From contig NZ_JAPMLT010000015.1 in the NCBI RefSeq assembly GCF_026410385.1, positions 1 to 64,000 on the forward strand: 64,000 nt of DNA, in the 5' to 3' direction. How positions within the stretch are numbered: position 1 is the first letter of the stretch; the number at the start of each line of letters is the position of its first letter. The translations under genes were made by a program, and so were the position numbers. Below are positions 55,028-62,380 of the stretch, piece by piece. Under the pieces are notes generated by a model. That model worked only from the letters and a program-made list of their open reading frames with translations, had not been told where the DNA came from and made no database searches. Source of the stretch: Tumebacillus lacus (GTDB taxonomy: Bacteria > Bacillota > Bacilli > Tumebacillales > Tumebacillaceae).

Positions 55028-56569
55028 ATGGAAAACCGTGAAATTGTCATCGTTCTCGATTTTGGCGGTCAATACAACCAATTGATCACCCGCCGCATCC
55101 GGGAATTAAACGTATATGCTGAACTGTTGTCGCCGAAGACCACGGCAGCGGAATTGAAAGAGAAGTATCCTAATTTGAAAGGCATCATCTTCTCCGGCGG
55201 CCCGAACAGCGTCTATGGCGAAGGGGCGCCGAAGGTCGACCCGGCCGTGTTTGAGATGGGGCTGCCGATCTTTGGGATCTGCTACGGGATGCAATTGATG
55301 GCCGATCATTTTGAAGCAAAAGTCGAGCGGGCCGACATCCGTGAGTACGGCAAAGCGATGATCGATGTGACCGGCGATTCGCCGATGTTCCGCGAGCAAC
55401 CGGTTTCCCAGCAGGTGTGGATGAGCCACACCGACAAAGTGGTGGCGGTGCCGGCCGGATTTACGGTCAACGCTTCGACGGAGACCTGCCCGGTGGCGGC
55501 GATGAGCGATGCGAGCCGCAAGTTTTACGCGGTGCAGTACCACCCGGAAGTCAATCACTCCCTCTACGGCCAGGAGCAACTGCGCCGCTTCCTGTACGAC
55601 GTGTGCGAGTGCGAAGGCACCTGGACGTCTGCCAACTTTGTGGAAGACGCGATTGCGAAGATCAAAGAGCAGGTCGGCGACAAGAAAGTGCTCTGCGCGC
55701 TATCCGGCGGCGTGGATTCGTCCGTTGCGGCGGTGCTGGTGCACCGGGCGATCGGGGACAACCTGACCTGCATGTTCGTCGACCACGGGCTGCTGCGCAA
55801 AAACGAAGCGGAGCAAGTCATGGAGATGTTTGCCGGCGAGTTTAAAATGAACGTGGTCAAAGTCGACGTGCGCGACCGCTTCCTCGGCCGTCTCGAAGGC
55901 GTGACCGATCCGGAGCGCAAACGCAAGATCATCGGCGAAGAGTTTATCCGCGTGTTCGAAGAAGAGTCGAAGTCGCTGGGTCACTTTGATTTCCTCGCGC
56001 AAGGCACGCTGTACACCGACATCATCGAGTCCGGCACGGCGACGGCGGCGACGATCAAGTCCCACCACAACGTCGGCGGGCTGCCGGAGGACATGCAGTT
56101 CCAACTGGTCGAGCCGCTGAACACGCTGTTCAAGGACGAAGTGCGCGCGGCCGGCACGGAGCTCGGCATCAAAGACGAGATCGTGTGGCGTCAACCGTTC
56201 CCGGGTCCGGGTCTTGCGATCCGCATCATCGGTGACATCACGAAAGAAAAGCTGGAGATCCTCCAAGACGCAGACTTCGTGGTGCGCGACGAGATCCGCC
56301 GCTCGGGCCTCGACAAAGAGATCTGGCAATACTTCGCGGTGCTGCCGGACATTCGCTCCGTCGGCGTCATGGGCGACGAGCGCACGTATGCGTACACCAT
56401 CGCGATCCGCGCGGTGACGTCGAGCGACGGGATGACGGCCGACTGGGCACGGATTCCGTACGATGCGCTGGAACGGCTGTCGACCCGTCTGGTCAACGAA
56501 GTGAAAGACGTCAACCGCGTGGTGTACGACATCACGTCCAAACCGCCGGCGACGATTGAGTGGGAATAA
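55028..56569 (+). CDS. guaA: GMP synthase (glutamine-hydrolysing)
   Basis: 513 aa from ATG 55028, nine bases after GGAAGGA; an ATG at 55019 abuts the site. Turns XMP into GMP using ATP and glutamine. Class I amidotransferase domain with Cys in GICYGMQLM and His-Glu in YHPEVNH; ATP pyrophosphatase loop [12 protein letters not shown]-terminal dimerisation domain ending TIEWE. Controlled by the guanine riboswitch upstream, which makes product-feedback sense. 51 bases to the permease gene. Confidence 0.98.
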   Translation: MENREIVIVLDFGGQYNQLITRRIRELNVYAELLSPKTTAAELKEKYPNLKGIIFSGGPNSVYGEGAPKVDPAVFEMGLPIFGICYGMQLMADHFEAKVERADIREYGKAMIDVTGDSPMFREQPVSQQVWMSHTDKVVAVPAGFTVNASTETCPVAAMSDASRKFYAVQYHPEVNHSLYGQEQLRRFLYDVCECEGTWTSANFVEDAIAKIKEQVGDKKVLCALSGGVDSSVAAVLVHRAIGDNLTCMFVDHGLLRKNEAEQVMEMFAGEFKMNVVKVDVRDRFLGRLEGVTDPERKRKIIGEEFIRVFEEESKSLGHFDFLAQGTLYTDIIESGTATAATIKSHHNVGGLPEDMQFQLVEPLNTLFKDEVRAAGTELGIKDEIVWRQPFPGPGLAIRIIGDITKEKLEILQDADFVVRDEIRRSGLDKEIWQYFAVLPDIRSVGVMGDERTYAYTIAIRAVTSSDGMTADWARIPYDALERLSTRLVNEVKDVNRVVYDITSKPPATIEWE

Positions 56570-56620
56570 GGCAGTCACCTCGACTTAGAACAGTCGAAGC
56601 AACTAGGGGGAGAGCTTACC

Positions 56621-58015
56621 ATGTTGGAACGCTATTTTAAACTCGGTGAATTTGGGACCAACCCCCGTACCGAGATCATCGCGGGGATCACGACGTTCGT
56701 CACGATGGCCTACATTCTGTTCTTGAACCCGGTCATCCTCAAGGGGACCGGGATGCCGGAAAACGCCGTCTTTATCGCGACGGCGCTTGGGGCGGGCATC
56801 GTCACGCTGATGATGGGCCTGTTCGTCAACTTCCCGGTCGGTCTCGCACCGGGCATGGGCCTCAATGCGTACTTTGCAGTCGTTGCCGCTTCGCAAGGCG
56901 GTGCGCTGACGTGGCAACAAGCGTTGGCGGCGGTGTTTGTTTCCGGTCTGATCTTCATCTTGCTCACCGTCACCGGCTTCCGTCAGTTGCTCGTCCGTGC
57001 GTTGCCTGATTCGCTGAAATTTGCGATCACCGTCGGGATCGGTCTCTTTATCACCTTGATCGGTCTCAAACTCGGTCAGGTGATGGGCATGACCTTCCTC
57101 AGCGGCCCGTCGACCGAAGCGATCAAAGGCGGCGCACCTGCCGTCAACCTGCTCTTCTTCGAATGGAACATCGGCATCGCAAACTTCGTGGACAATAAAG
57201 TGGCTGCGTTGACCATGATCGGCCTGCTGATCGCCGGCGTACTGACCACCCTGCGCATTCGCGGCGCTCTGCTGATCGGCATCGTGCTCACCACCTTGAT
57301 CGGCATTCCGATGGGTGTCACCGACGTGTCCAAGTTTGGCTCGATGTCGTTCGTGCCGGACTTCTCCAACCTGACGCTCGGCCAGCTCGACTTCGGCCAG
57401 ATCGCGTCCGGCGTGTTCTGGGAAATCGTCATCATCTTCGTCTTCGTCACGCTGTTTGACTCCTTCGGCACGTTGGTCGGCACGGCTAACCGCGCGGGCC
57501 TGCTCAACCGCCCGGACGGCGAAAAGCGCCTCGGACGCGCGATGTTCGTCGACGGTTCAGGCGTCTCCATCGGCGCATTGATCGGCGTCACGCCGATGAC
57601 CGCCTACATCGAGTCGGCTGCCGGCATCGAGTCCGGCGGCCGCACCGGTCTGACGGCTGTCACAACCGGCGTGCTGTTCCTGCTCTCGATCTTCCTGCTC
57701 GCTCCGTTCGTCGCGATCATCCCGGATGCGGCGACGTCTCCGGCGCTGATCATCGTCGGCGTGCTGATGATGGGTTCGGTTCGCAACATCGACTGGGATG
57801 ACTTCGGCATCGCGATGCCGGCCTTCCTGACGATTGCGCTGATGCCGTTCACCTATTCCATCGCCAACGGCGTCTCGGCGGGGATCATCTCCTTCGTAAT
57901 CCTGAACGGCGTCCGCAACCTCGTGGACAAAAACGCGAAGGTAAAAGTGCACTGGCTGATGTACGTGATCGCCGTGCTGGCTCTCGCACGTTACATCTTC
58001 CTGGCTGGGGAGTAA
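56621..58015 (+). CDS. pbuG: NCS2-family guanine/hypoxanthine permease
   Basis: 464 aa, ATG after AGGGGGAG. Twelve or more membrane segments of the AzgA/PbuG subgroup: RTEIIAGITTFVTMAYILFLNP, GLAPGMGLNAYFA, and LFDSFGTLVGTANRAGL plus IGVTPMTAYIESAAGIESGGRTGL in the second half. Imports guanine and hypoxanthine. Sitting behind guaA under the guanine riboswitch supports the substrate call. Ends at a strong terminator shared with the MFS gene. Confidence 0.92.
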   Translation: MLERYFKLGEFGTNPRTEIIAGITTFVTMAYILFLNPVILKGTGMPENAVFIATALGAGIVTLMMGLFVNFPVGLAPGMGLNAYFAVVAASQGGALTWQQALAAVFVSGLIFILLTVTGFRQLLVRALPDSLKFAITVGIGLFITLIGLKLGQVMGMTFLSGPSTEAIKGGAPAVNLLFFEWNIGIANFVDNKVAALTMIGLLIAGVLTTLRIRGALLIGIVLTTLIGIPMGVTDVSKFGSMSFVPDFSNLTLGQLDFGQIASGVFWEIVIIFVFVTLFDSFGTLVGTANRAGLLNRPDGEKRLGRAMFVDGSGVSIGALIGVTPMTAYIESAAGIESGGRTGLTAVTTGVLFLLSIFLLAPFVAIIPDAATSPALIIVGVLMMGSVRNIDWDDFGIAMPAFLTIALMPFTYSIANGVSAGIISFVILNGVRNLVDKNAKVKVHWLMYVIAVLALARYIFLAGE

Positions 58016-58031
58016 TCATAGGTAAAAAGAA

Positions 58032-58077
58032 CAAAGCCCGTTTCCAAGAGATTCAACTCTGGGAAACGGGCTTTGTT
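58032..58077. terminator. Two-way terminator between the purine permease and MFS genes
   Basis: A 14-bp perfect stem CAAAGCCCGTTTCC (58032-58045) with GGAAACGGGCTTTG (58062-58075). On the minus strand the read-out continues into TTCTTTTTACC. The last codons and stop of the MFS gene lie inside the hairpin. Confidence 0.85.
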
Positions 58078-59321
58078 TCGTTGTGGATGTGATAGTGCCG
58101 CAAACGGGAGAAGCACAGCCCGACCAGCACGCAAGCAAACAATAGGGTGGCTCCGAGTCCGTATGTGTTTCGCGAGCCGAGCCATTCGCCGATGATGCCG
58201 ATCCCGCCGTAGGTCACCGGGATCGCGAGGTTCAGCCCCATCGTCATGACGCTGTTGACGCGGCCGCGCATGTCGGACGGGGTCAACAGTTGGAGCAGAG
58301 TGGACATCGGCAGCGAGGCGAGCATGACGGCGAGGCCGAGGAGGAGATTGCCCAGACAGGCGATGTAAAGGTGGTCGGCGACGGCGACGAACAGCATGCC
58401 GATGCCTTGCAGTCCCAGCCCGGTCAAGAACCAGAGTCCGATGCGCTTTGGAGCCAGCAAGGAGACGAGCAGACCGCCCGCGATCAGTCCGAGTGCGATG
58501 GCTCCGTCAAACAGACCGAGTGCGTGGGAGTCGGCTCCCAGTTCGTCTTGGATGTACATCGAAGGCAGGACGTTGGTCGGGCCGAGGGCGATGTTGGAGA
58601 TCATGCCGATCAAGATAAGCACGACCAGGATCTGCTGCGTTTTCAACCAAGCGATCCCGGCTTTGGCTTCCGACCAGAGGGGCGGTTTGGCCGGCCGTTC
58701 GGACGAGGGTCGCTCTTGTTCCGAGTGCGGCAGAATCAACCGGTACAGGAAAAAGAGCGAGACGAGGAACGTCAGCGAGTTGATGCCGATCGCCCAGACG
58801 GCGCCGAACGTTGCGACGAGCAGCCCGCCCGCCGTCGCGCCGATCAAGCGGTTCAGTTGGCGCGAGGTCGCCATCAGTGAATTGGCACGCAGCAGGTGTT
58901 CTTTGGCGACCAAATCCGGGAGCATGGCGTTTTGCGAGGTGGAAAACAGCAGATCGGACAGAGACAGACAGATCGTGACGAGATAGATCTGCCACAGCGC
59001 AAACCAATCGAGAGCAAACGACAGAGCCAACGCCGCTGTGGCGAGAGCGCGCACCCAGTCGGACAGCATCATCAGGAGTTTGCGGTTCCACCGGTCGGCC
59101 GCCGCGCCGAGAAACAGACCGAGCAGCATTTGCGGCAGGAAGGCGGAGATCAGCAACAGCGCGACTTGGACGGACGATCCGGTCAGGGTGTAGACTTGCC
59201 ACGAGATCGCGAGCGAGTAGACCGAATTTCCAAAATAGGAGACGGTCTGCCCGAGCCAGAGATTACGGTATGGTTGTGAGGCAAAAAGCAGTTGCCAGTC
59301 ACGAGTGCCGTTCTGTTTCAT
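58053..59321 (-). CDS. MFS transporter, likely exporter of the adjacent RiPP
   Basis: 422 aa, twelve membrane helices. The start FASQPYRNLWLGQTVSYFGNSVYSL and the loop LGAAADRWNRKLLMMLSDW (motif A: G-x3-DR-x-R) are typical of the MFS subgroup of macrolide/enterobactin-type exporters. The ATG overlaps the stop of the radical SAM gene by ATGA, so the two proteins are made together; export of the modified peptide is the natural inference. The stop codon lies in the loop of its own terminator. Confidence 0.85.
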   Translation of the reverse strand: MKQNGTRDWQLLFASQPYRNLWLGQTVSYFGNSVYSLAISWQVYTLTGSSVQVALLLISAFLPQMLLGLFLGAAADRWNRKLLMMLSDWVRALATAALALSFALDWFALWQIYLVTICLSLSDLLFSTSQNAMLPDLVAKEHLLRANSLMATSRQLNRLIGATAGGLLVATFGAVWAIGINSLTFLVSLFFLYRLILPHSEQERPSSERPAKPPLWSEAKAGIAWLKTQQILVVLILIGMISNIALGPTNVLPSMYIQDELGADSHALGLFDGAIALGLIAGGLLVSLLAPKRIGLWFLTGLGLQGIGMLFVAVADHLYIACLGNLLLGLAVMLASLPMSTLLQLLTPSDMRGRVNSVMTMGLNLAIPVTYGGIGIIGEWLGSRNTYGLGATLLFACVLVGLCFSRLRHYHIHNETKPVSQS

Positions 59322-61537
59322 TCGGCCTGCAACTGCGGGACGCGCGCATCGGCTGCCACCGACACGGGACGGAGGAAATGGTGTTTGACGCTGTGATCAA
59401 ACAGCCCCTTGCACGCTTTGCGCTGATCGGCGGCCACGCTGTCCAGCACGTCTTGCAGGGAACGGCCGTCGGCGAAACTCAGCAGGAACTCCAGCATCGT
59501 CTCGGGGAACGGATAGAGCGTGCCGTCCGAGCGCAGAAAGAAGCGTTTGAGCGAAGGCGCATCGGCGCGGGCGATCTTTTGTTGGGCGAGACGGGTGTGG
59601 ATCTCGCGACCCGGAACGCCCCTGCCTTGCTTGTTGTCGGCGTTGTGCAGATTTGCCAGATCCGATTTGTTGTACAGGCGGTCGATCGGGTACAAGGCGA
59701 TGTCCGATTGGACGGTGCCGTTCAGCTTCCAAACCGTTTGCGGATCTGAAAATTTCCGAGAAGCGTCCAACTCGTCGATGATGCCGACTCCAAACCGGTC
59801 GTGATAGAACATGGTGTGCCCGGTATCGATGCCCCCCACCCAAGGCCGGTCGAAGTGGCTTTTGGACAGCTTGCCTTTCGCCTTTTTCAGTTTTTCGCGA
59901 TCCTCATCACGGGAGACACCTGTCGGGTCCTCGAAGTACAGGGAGCGGGCGATGTCTTCATTTTCATACGCTTTCACGTTTTGCAGACCGAACGACTCCG
60001 GTTGTTTGGCGACAATGGCACCGGGGGTGAGCACGAAGGTGCCGAGGCCGCCGAACGTCCACCGGTCTTTGGTTTCGTACAGGAACTCGATGGAGTCAAG
60101 ACCGTCTTGCAGGCTCTCGGTCGGGAATCCGGTGAAGCCCATCACCTGCACACCGATGTTGGCATCATGGAAGTTTTGGATCGTTTCCCGAATCTTGCCG
60201 ACCTGTGTGCCTTTGTTGATCAGGTTGAGAATGCGCTGGTTGCCCGATTCAAAGCCGACGGAGATGTCCGTGCAGCCGCTCGCTTTTAAAAGCATGCACC
60301 GCTCGGGTGACCAGTATTTCTCCAAGCGGATCTCAGCCCCCCAACGGATGTCGATCTGTTCCTCGATCAGCCGCTCGGCCAGACTCAGCAGCAGGGCCGG
60401 GGAGAGGACGTCGACGGAGAAATAGACGTATTTGTGCTTTTGCGAGATGACACGCAGGTCTTCGATGATCTTTTCGACAGGATTTTGCCGCCACGGGGAG
60501 GTCGGGGATTCAAAGTTGAGTCCGTAATCGCAGAACGTGCATTTGTTCCAGTAGCAACCGCGTGAGGGGGAGTAGTAGACGTAGTTGTGCGGCGAGAGGT
60601 AGAGGTCCCAGTTCAATTTGTCGTAGTTGGGTGTGGGCAGTTCGGCGATGCCGCCGTATTCGATGATCGGTTCGAGCAGGGTGTGGCCGTATTTGGGATG
60701 GAACAGGGTGTTGGCGATCGGCGTGAAAGAGCCGCCGTCGCGGATCGTCTCAAGCAGGGAGGTGAACGCGATCTCGCCTTCTCCGACGACACAAGCGTCC
60801 GCCATGTCAAAGATCTCGAAATAGCGGGATTTGCGTTGCAAATACTTCCAGACGTCCGCCACTTCCGTGCCCCCGTAGAGCAGGATGATGTCGGGAAATG
60901 CGGCTCGGATCATCCGGCCGATCGTCAAGGCGAACGGGAGTTGGGCGCAGTAGGTGACATTGATGCCGACGGTGCGATACCCTTTTTCGGCGATCTGAGG
61001 CAGCAGGACGTCACGCATGTACGGCTCAAACGGTGCGGCGATTTTGGCGCAGATGTCCGGGTCGCTCATATCTTGGGAGCTCATCAGGTTAAACTGGCCG
61101 TGCACCGGCAGTGAAAATCCGCTGAACTGGCCGGGGTAGCCGAAGAGGGAGAGCACACCGAGCCAACTGAGGATCAGTTCGGTGGCCGGGCGGTAGGTGG
61201 AGTAGTCGTAAAACGTCTCTTCCACACGCATAGCCTGTACAGCGGCGGGCAGTCGGTCAAAGTCGAAGCTTTGTGCTTTCCACAGGTGGAACAGCTCAAG
61301 TTGGTCTGCGGCGTTGAGTTCCGGTTGTGCGGTCAATTCCTGGAATCGGTTCTCGATGTGGGAGCGGATGCGCTCGATCTGGTCGGGACGAATGGTATAC
61401 AGAAACGATTCAATGTTGGTGTCGAGGATATCGATATCGTCAAATCCATGCTGTCTGGCGTACGTCTCCAGATAGCACAGACTGTGATAGCCGGATGTCG
61501 GGTCGGTGATCGGCGGGTACAGCAAGAGCGTGGTCAA
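59318..61537 (-). CDS. Radical SAM RiPP maturase with N-terminal cobalamin-binding-like domain and C-terminal PqqD/RRE-like region
   Basis: 739 aa from TTG 61537, eight bases after GAGGAGG; an in-frame ATG at 61636 would translate through a long stem-loop and lacks a site. Residues ~160-270 resemble a B12-binding domain (YRTVGINVTYCAQLPFAL, LLYGGTEVADV, VVGEGEIAFTSLL). The 4Fe-4S motif is C328-x4-C333-x2-C336 (RGCYWNKCTFCDYG), one residue longer than the usual CX3CX2C. The last ~70 residues (LRSDGTLYPFPETMLEFLL, FADGRSLQDVLDSVA) look like a PqqD-type peptide-recognition domain. Predicted to modify the poly-Asn precursor encoded upstream, possibly by C-methylation; chemistry unknown. Confidence 0.8.
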   Translation of the reverse strand: MTTLLLYPPITDPTSGYHSLCYLETYARQHGFDDIDILDTNIESFLYTIRPDQIERIRSHIENRFQELTAQPELNAADQLELFHLWKAQSFDFDRLPAAVQAMRVEETFYDYSTYRPATELILSWLGVLSLFGYPGQFSGFSLPVHGQFNLMSSQDMSDPDICAKIAAPFEPYMRDVLLPQIAEKGYRTVGINVTYCAQLPFALTIGRMIRAAFPDIILLYGGTEVADVWKYLQRKSRYFEIFDMADACVVGEGEIAFTSLLETIRDGGSFTPIANTLFHPKYGHTLLEPIIEYGGIAELPTPNYDKLNWDLYLSPHNYVYYSPSRGCYWNKCTFCDYGLNFESPTSPWRQNPVEKIIEDLRVISQKHKYVYFSVDVLSPALLLSLAERLIEEQIDIRWGAEIRLEKYWSPERCMLLKASGCTDISVGFESGNQRILNLINKGTQVGKIRETIQNFHDANIGVQVMGFTGFPTESLQDGLDSIEFLYETKDRWTFGGLGTFVLTPGAIVAKQPESFGLQNVKAYENEDIARSLYFEDPTGVSRDEDREKLKKAKGKLSKSHFDRPWVGGIDTGHTMFYHDRFGVGIIDELDASRKFSDPQTVWKLNGTVQSDIALYPIDRLYNKSDLANLHNADNKQGRGVPGREIHTRLAQQKIARADAPSLKRFFLRSDGTLYPFPETMLEFLLSFADGRSLQDVLDSVAADQRKACKGLFDHSVKHHFLRPVSVAADARVPQLQAE

Positions 61538-61577
61538 TGAACAAACCTCCTCTACGGGGTCAAGAGAGAATAGGGAG

Positions 61578-61643
61578 ACGCCTGTTGTCTCCTCCCTCTG
61601 TGTATGTACGCGTGTGGCGCACGAGGAAGGAAACAACAGGCGT
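61578..61643 (-). promoter_or_regulatory. Long stem-loop between RiPP precursor and maturase genes
   Basis: 21-bp stem (61578-61598 with 61623-61643) around a 24-base loop. The two non-Watson-Crick positions are G-U pairs only when read on the minus strand, the direction of the operon. No T-run follows, so it is not a plain terminator; it may stop RNase decay or partly terminate, giving more precursor mRNA than enzyme mRNA. Function is inference. Confidence 0.65.
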
Positions 61644-61653
61644 TGTGACGGGA

Positions 61654-61755
61654 TCAGTTGTTATTGTTGTTGTTGTTCGTGTCGTCGATCAATTGTACTT
61701 GCTCGATCTCGGATGTGATGCCCTCAACTTCGCTGAGCAGGTTGTTCAGATCCAT
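61654..61755 (-). CDS. RiPP precursor peptide with C-terminal poly-asparagine core
   Basis: 33 aa, ATG 61755 seven bases after a perfect AGGAGGT, stop TGA at 61656-61654. The first ~25 residues are an acidic, helical-looking leader (MDLNNLLSEVEGITSEIEQV then QLIDD), and the last eight are Thr followed by seven Asn. Position directly upstream of, and same strand as, the radical SAM gene with its recognition-type domain makes it the likely substrate. Too short for most gene finders. A minus-strand TATAGT (61831-61826) could be its -10 box, but no clear -35 is seen. I know of no precursor with this core. Confidence 0.75.
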   Translation of the reverse strand: MDLNNLLSEVEGITSEIEQVQLIDDTNNNNNNN

Positions 61756-61929
61756 GTGACAGACCTCCTTTTGTAATGGATACGGAAAACATTTCTTGTG
61801 AAACCGAGTTGGATTTCACAGATTCACTATACGGATGGAAGTATGGGGATATAACTAAAAGGTGAAGAAGTAAAAAGTTTTATTTGGTTGAACTGTAACA
61901 GAACAGATGGTAGGACGAGCGGAGCGGAG

Positions 61930-61959
61930 TTGCATGTATGAGGCGGAGTGTGTTAGCAT
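61930..61959 (+). promoter_or_regulatory. Promoter of antitoxin RNA, copy 2
   Basis: TTGCAT (61930-61935), 18-base spacer, TAGCAT (61954-61959), the same as in copy 1. Confidence 0.6.
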
Positions 61960-61965
61960 ATACAT

Positions 61966-62105
61966 AACAAAAGGAGCCGAGTGGCTGCTCGGCTCCAACA
62001 GTAACAACTGACTTGGGTGTCGATTCCGCCGCCTGAGTTATCGAAAAGCGGGGGAAGTAGCCACCACCAAGGTCGCCAAACCGTGGGTGGCTATTTCTTT
62101 ATTTC
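61966..62105 (+). ncRNA. Candidate antisense antitoxin RNA, type I toxin-antitoxin copy 2
   Basis: Predicted from about seven bases after the TAGCAT box to a terminator pairing TAGCCACC (62058-62065) with GGTGGCTA (62086-62093) plus T-rich tail. It covers the toxin mRNA 3' region and the toxin stop codon. The GGAGCCGAG/CTCGGCTCC hairpin (61973-61996), read on the minus strand, is followed by TTTTGTT and is the likely toxin mRNA terminator. Confidence 0.6.
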
Positions 62106-62197
62106 GTGATTAAAAACACGAACGTCAGCAAGGCGATGAGAAACATGCCGAATTGGAAAAGCAACGACAGGATACTCAAGAGATCCTTACCTTTCAT
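62099..62197 (-). CDS. Holin-like type I toxin peptide, copy 2
   Basis: 32 aa: MKGKDLLS then a single hydrophobic helix with the core LLFQFGMFLIALLTFVF, ending ITK. The core is nearly identical to copy 1, while the N-terminus and the tail differ. GGAGGTGAGG lies ~10 bases upstream; its GGAGG can pair with CCTCC (plus strand 62208-62212 with 62219-62223) and be masked. Small membrane toxin of the TxpA/BsrG/holin-like class. Lies between the RiPP precursor and gamma-glutamyltransferase. Confidence 0.8.
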   Translation of the reverse strand: MKGKDLLSILSLLFQFGMFLIALLTFVFLITK

Positions 62198-62267
62198 CTA
62201 CGCCTCACCTCCTTTTGCGGAGGAAAGACGGCACCCAAGGTTTCGCTATTCAGTTGTCACTGATCCC

Positions 62268-62296
62268 AGTATAGCAATCTCGTAAATGGTTGCCTA
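62268..62296 (-). promoter_or_regulatory. Promoter of holin-like toxin, copy 2
   Basis: Minus strand TAGGCA (62296-62291), 17-base spacer, TATACT (62273-62268). The mRNA would start near 62261. Its first bases (62261-62250) and a second block (62239-62232) are complementary to 62000-62011 and 62012-62019 near its 3' end, in the right order for a long-distance 5'-3' pairing. Confidence 0.65.
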
Positions 62297-62332
62297 GGGA
62301 CATGAGTGTTTTAAAATCGATGAAATATGACT

Positions 62333-62373
62333 AATAAAAAGCCCCGCTCTTCTGTATCCGGAAGAGCGGGGCT
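62333..62373 (-). terminator. Terminator after gamma-glutamyltransferase
   Basis: AGCCCCGCTCTTC (62340-62352) pairs with GAAGAGCGGGGCT (62361-62373); on the minus strand followed by TTTTTATTAG. Confidence 0.85.
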
Positions 62374-62380
62374 GTTCGTT

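Larger units (their letters stand above)
61930..62296. repeat. Duplicated toxin-antitoxin element, copy 2
   Basis: Counterpart of 19818-20189, same orientation and same order of blocks. Blocks in stems, promoters, the ribosome site and the toxin core are conserved; linking stretches have diverged, so the duplication is not recent. Confidence 0.8.

Noticed and set aside
61538-61636. N-terminal extension of the radical SAM protein from an ATG at 61636
   Set aside because: It would translate through the 21-bp stem-loop and has no ribosome site, while TTG 61537 has GAGGAGG at the right distance.
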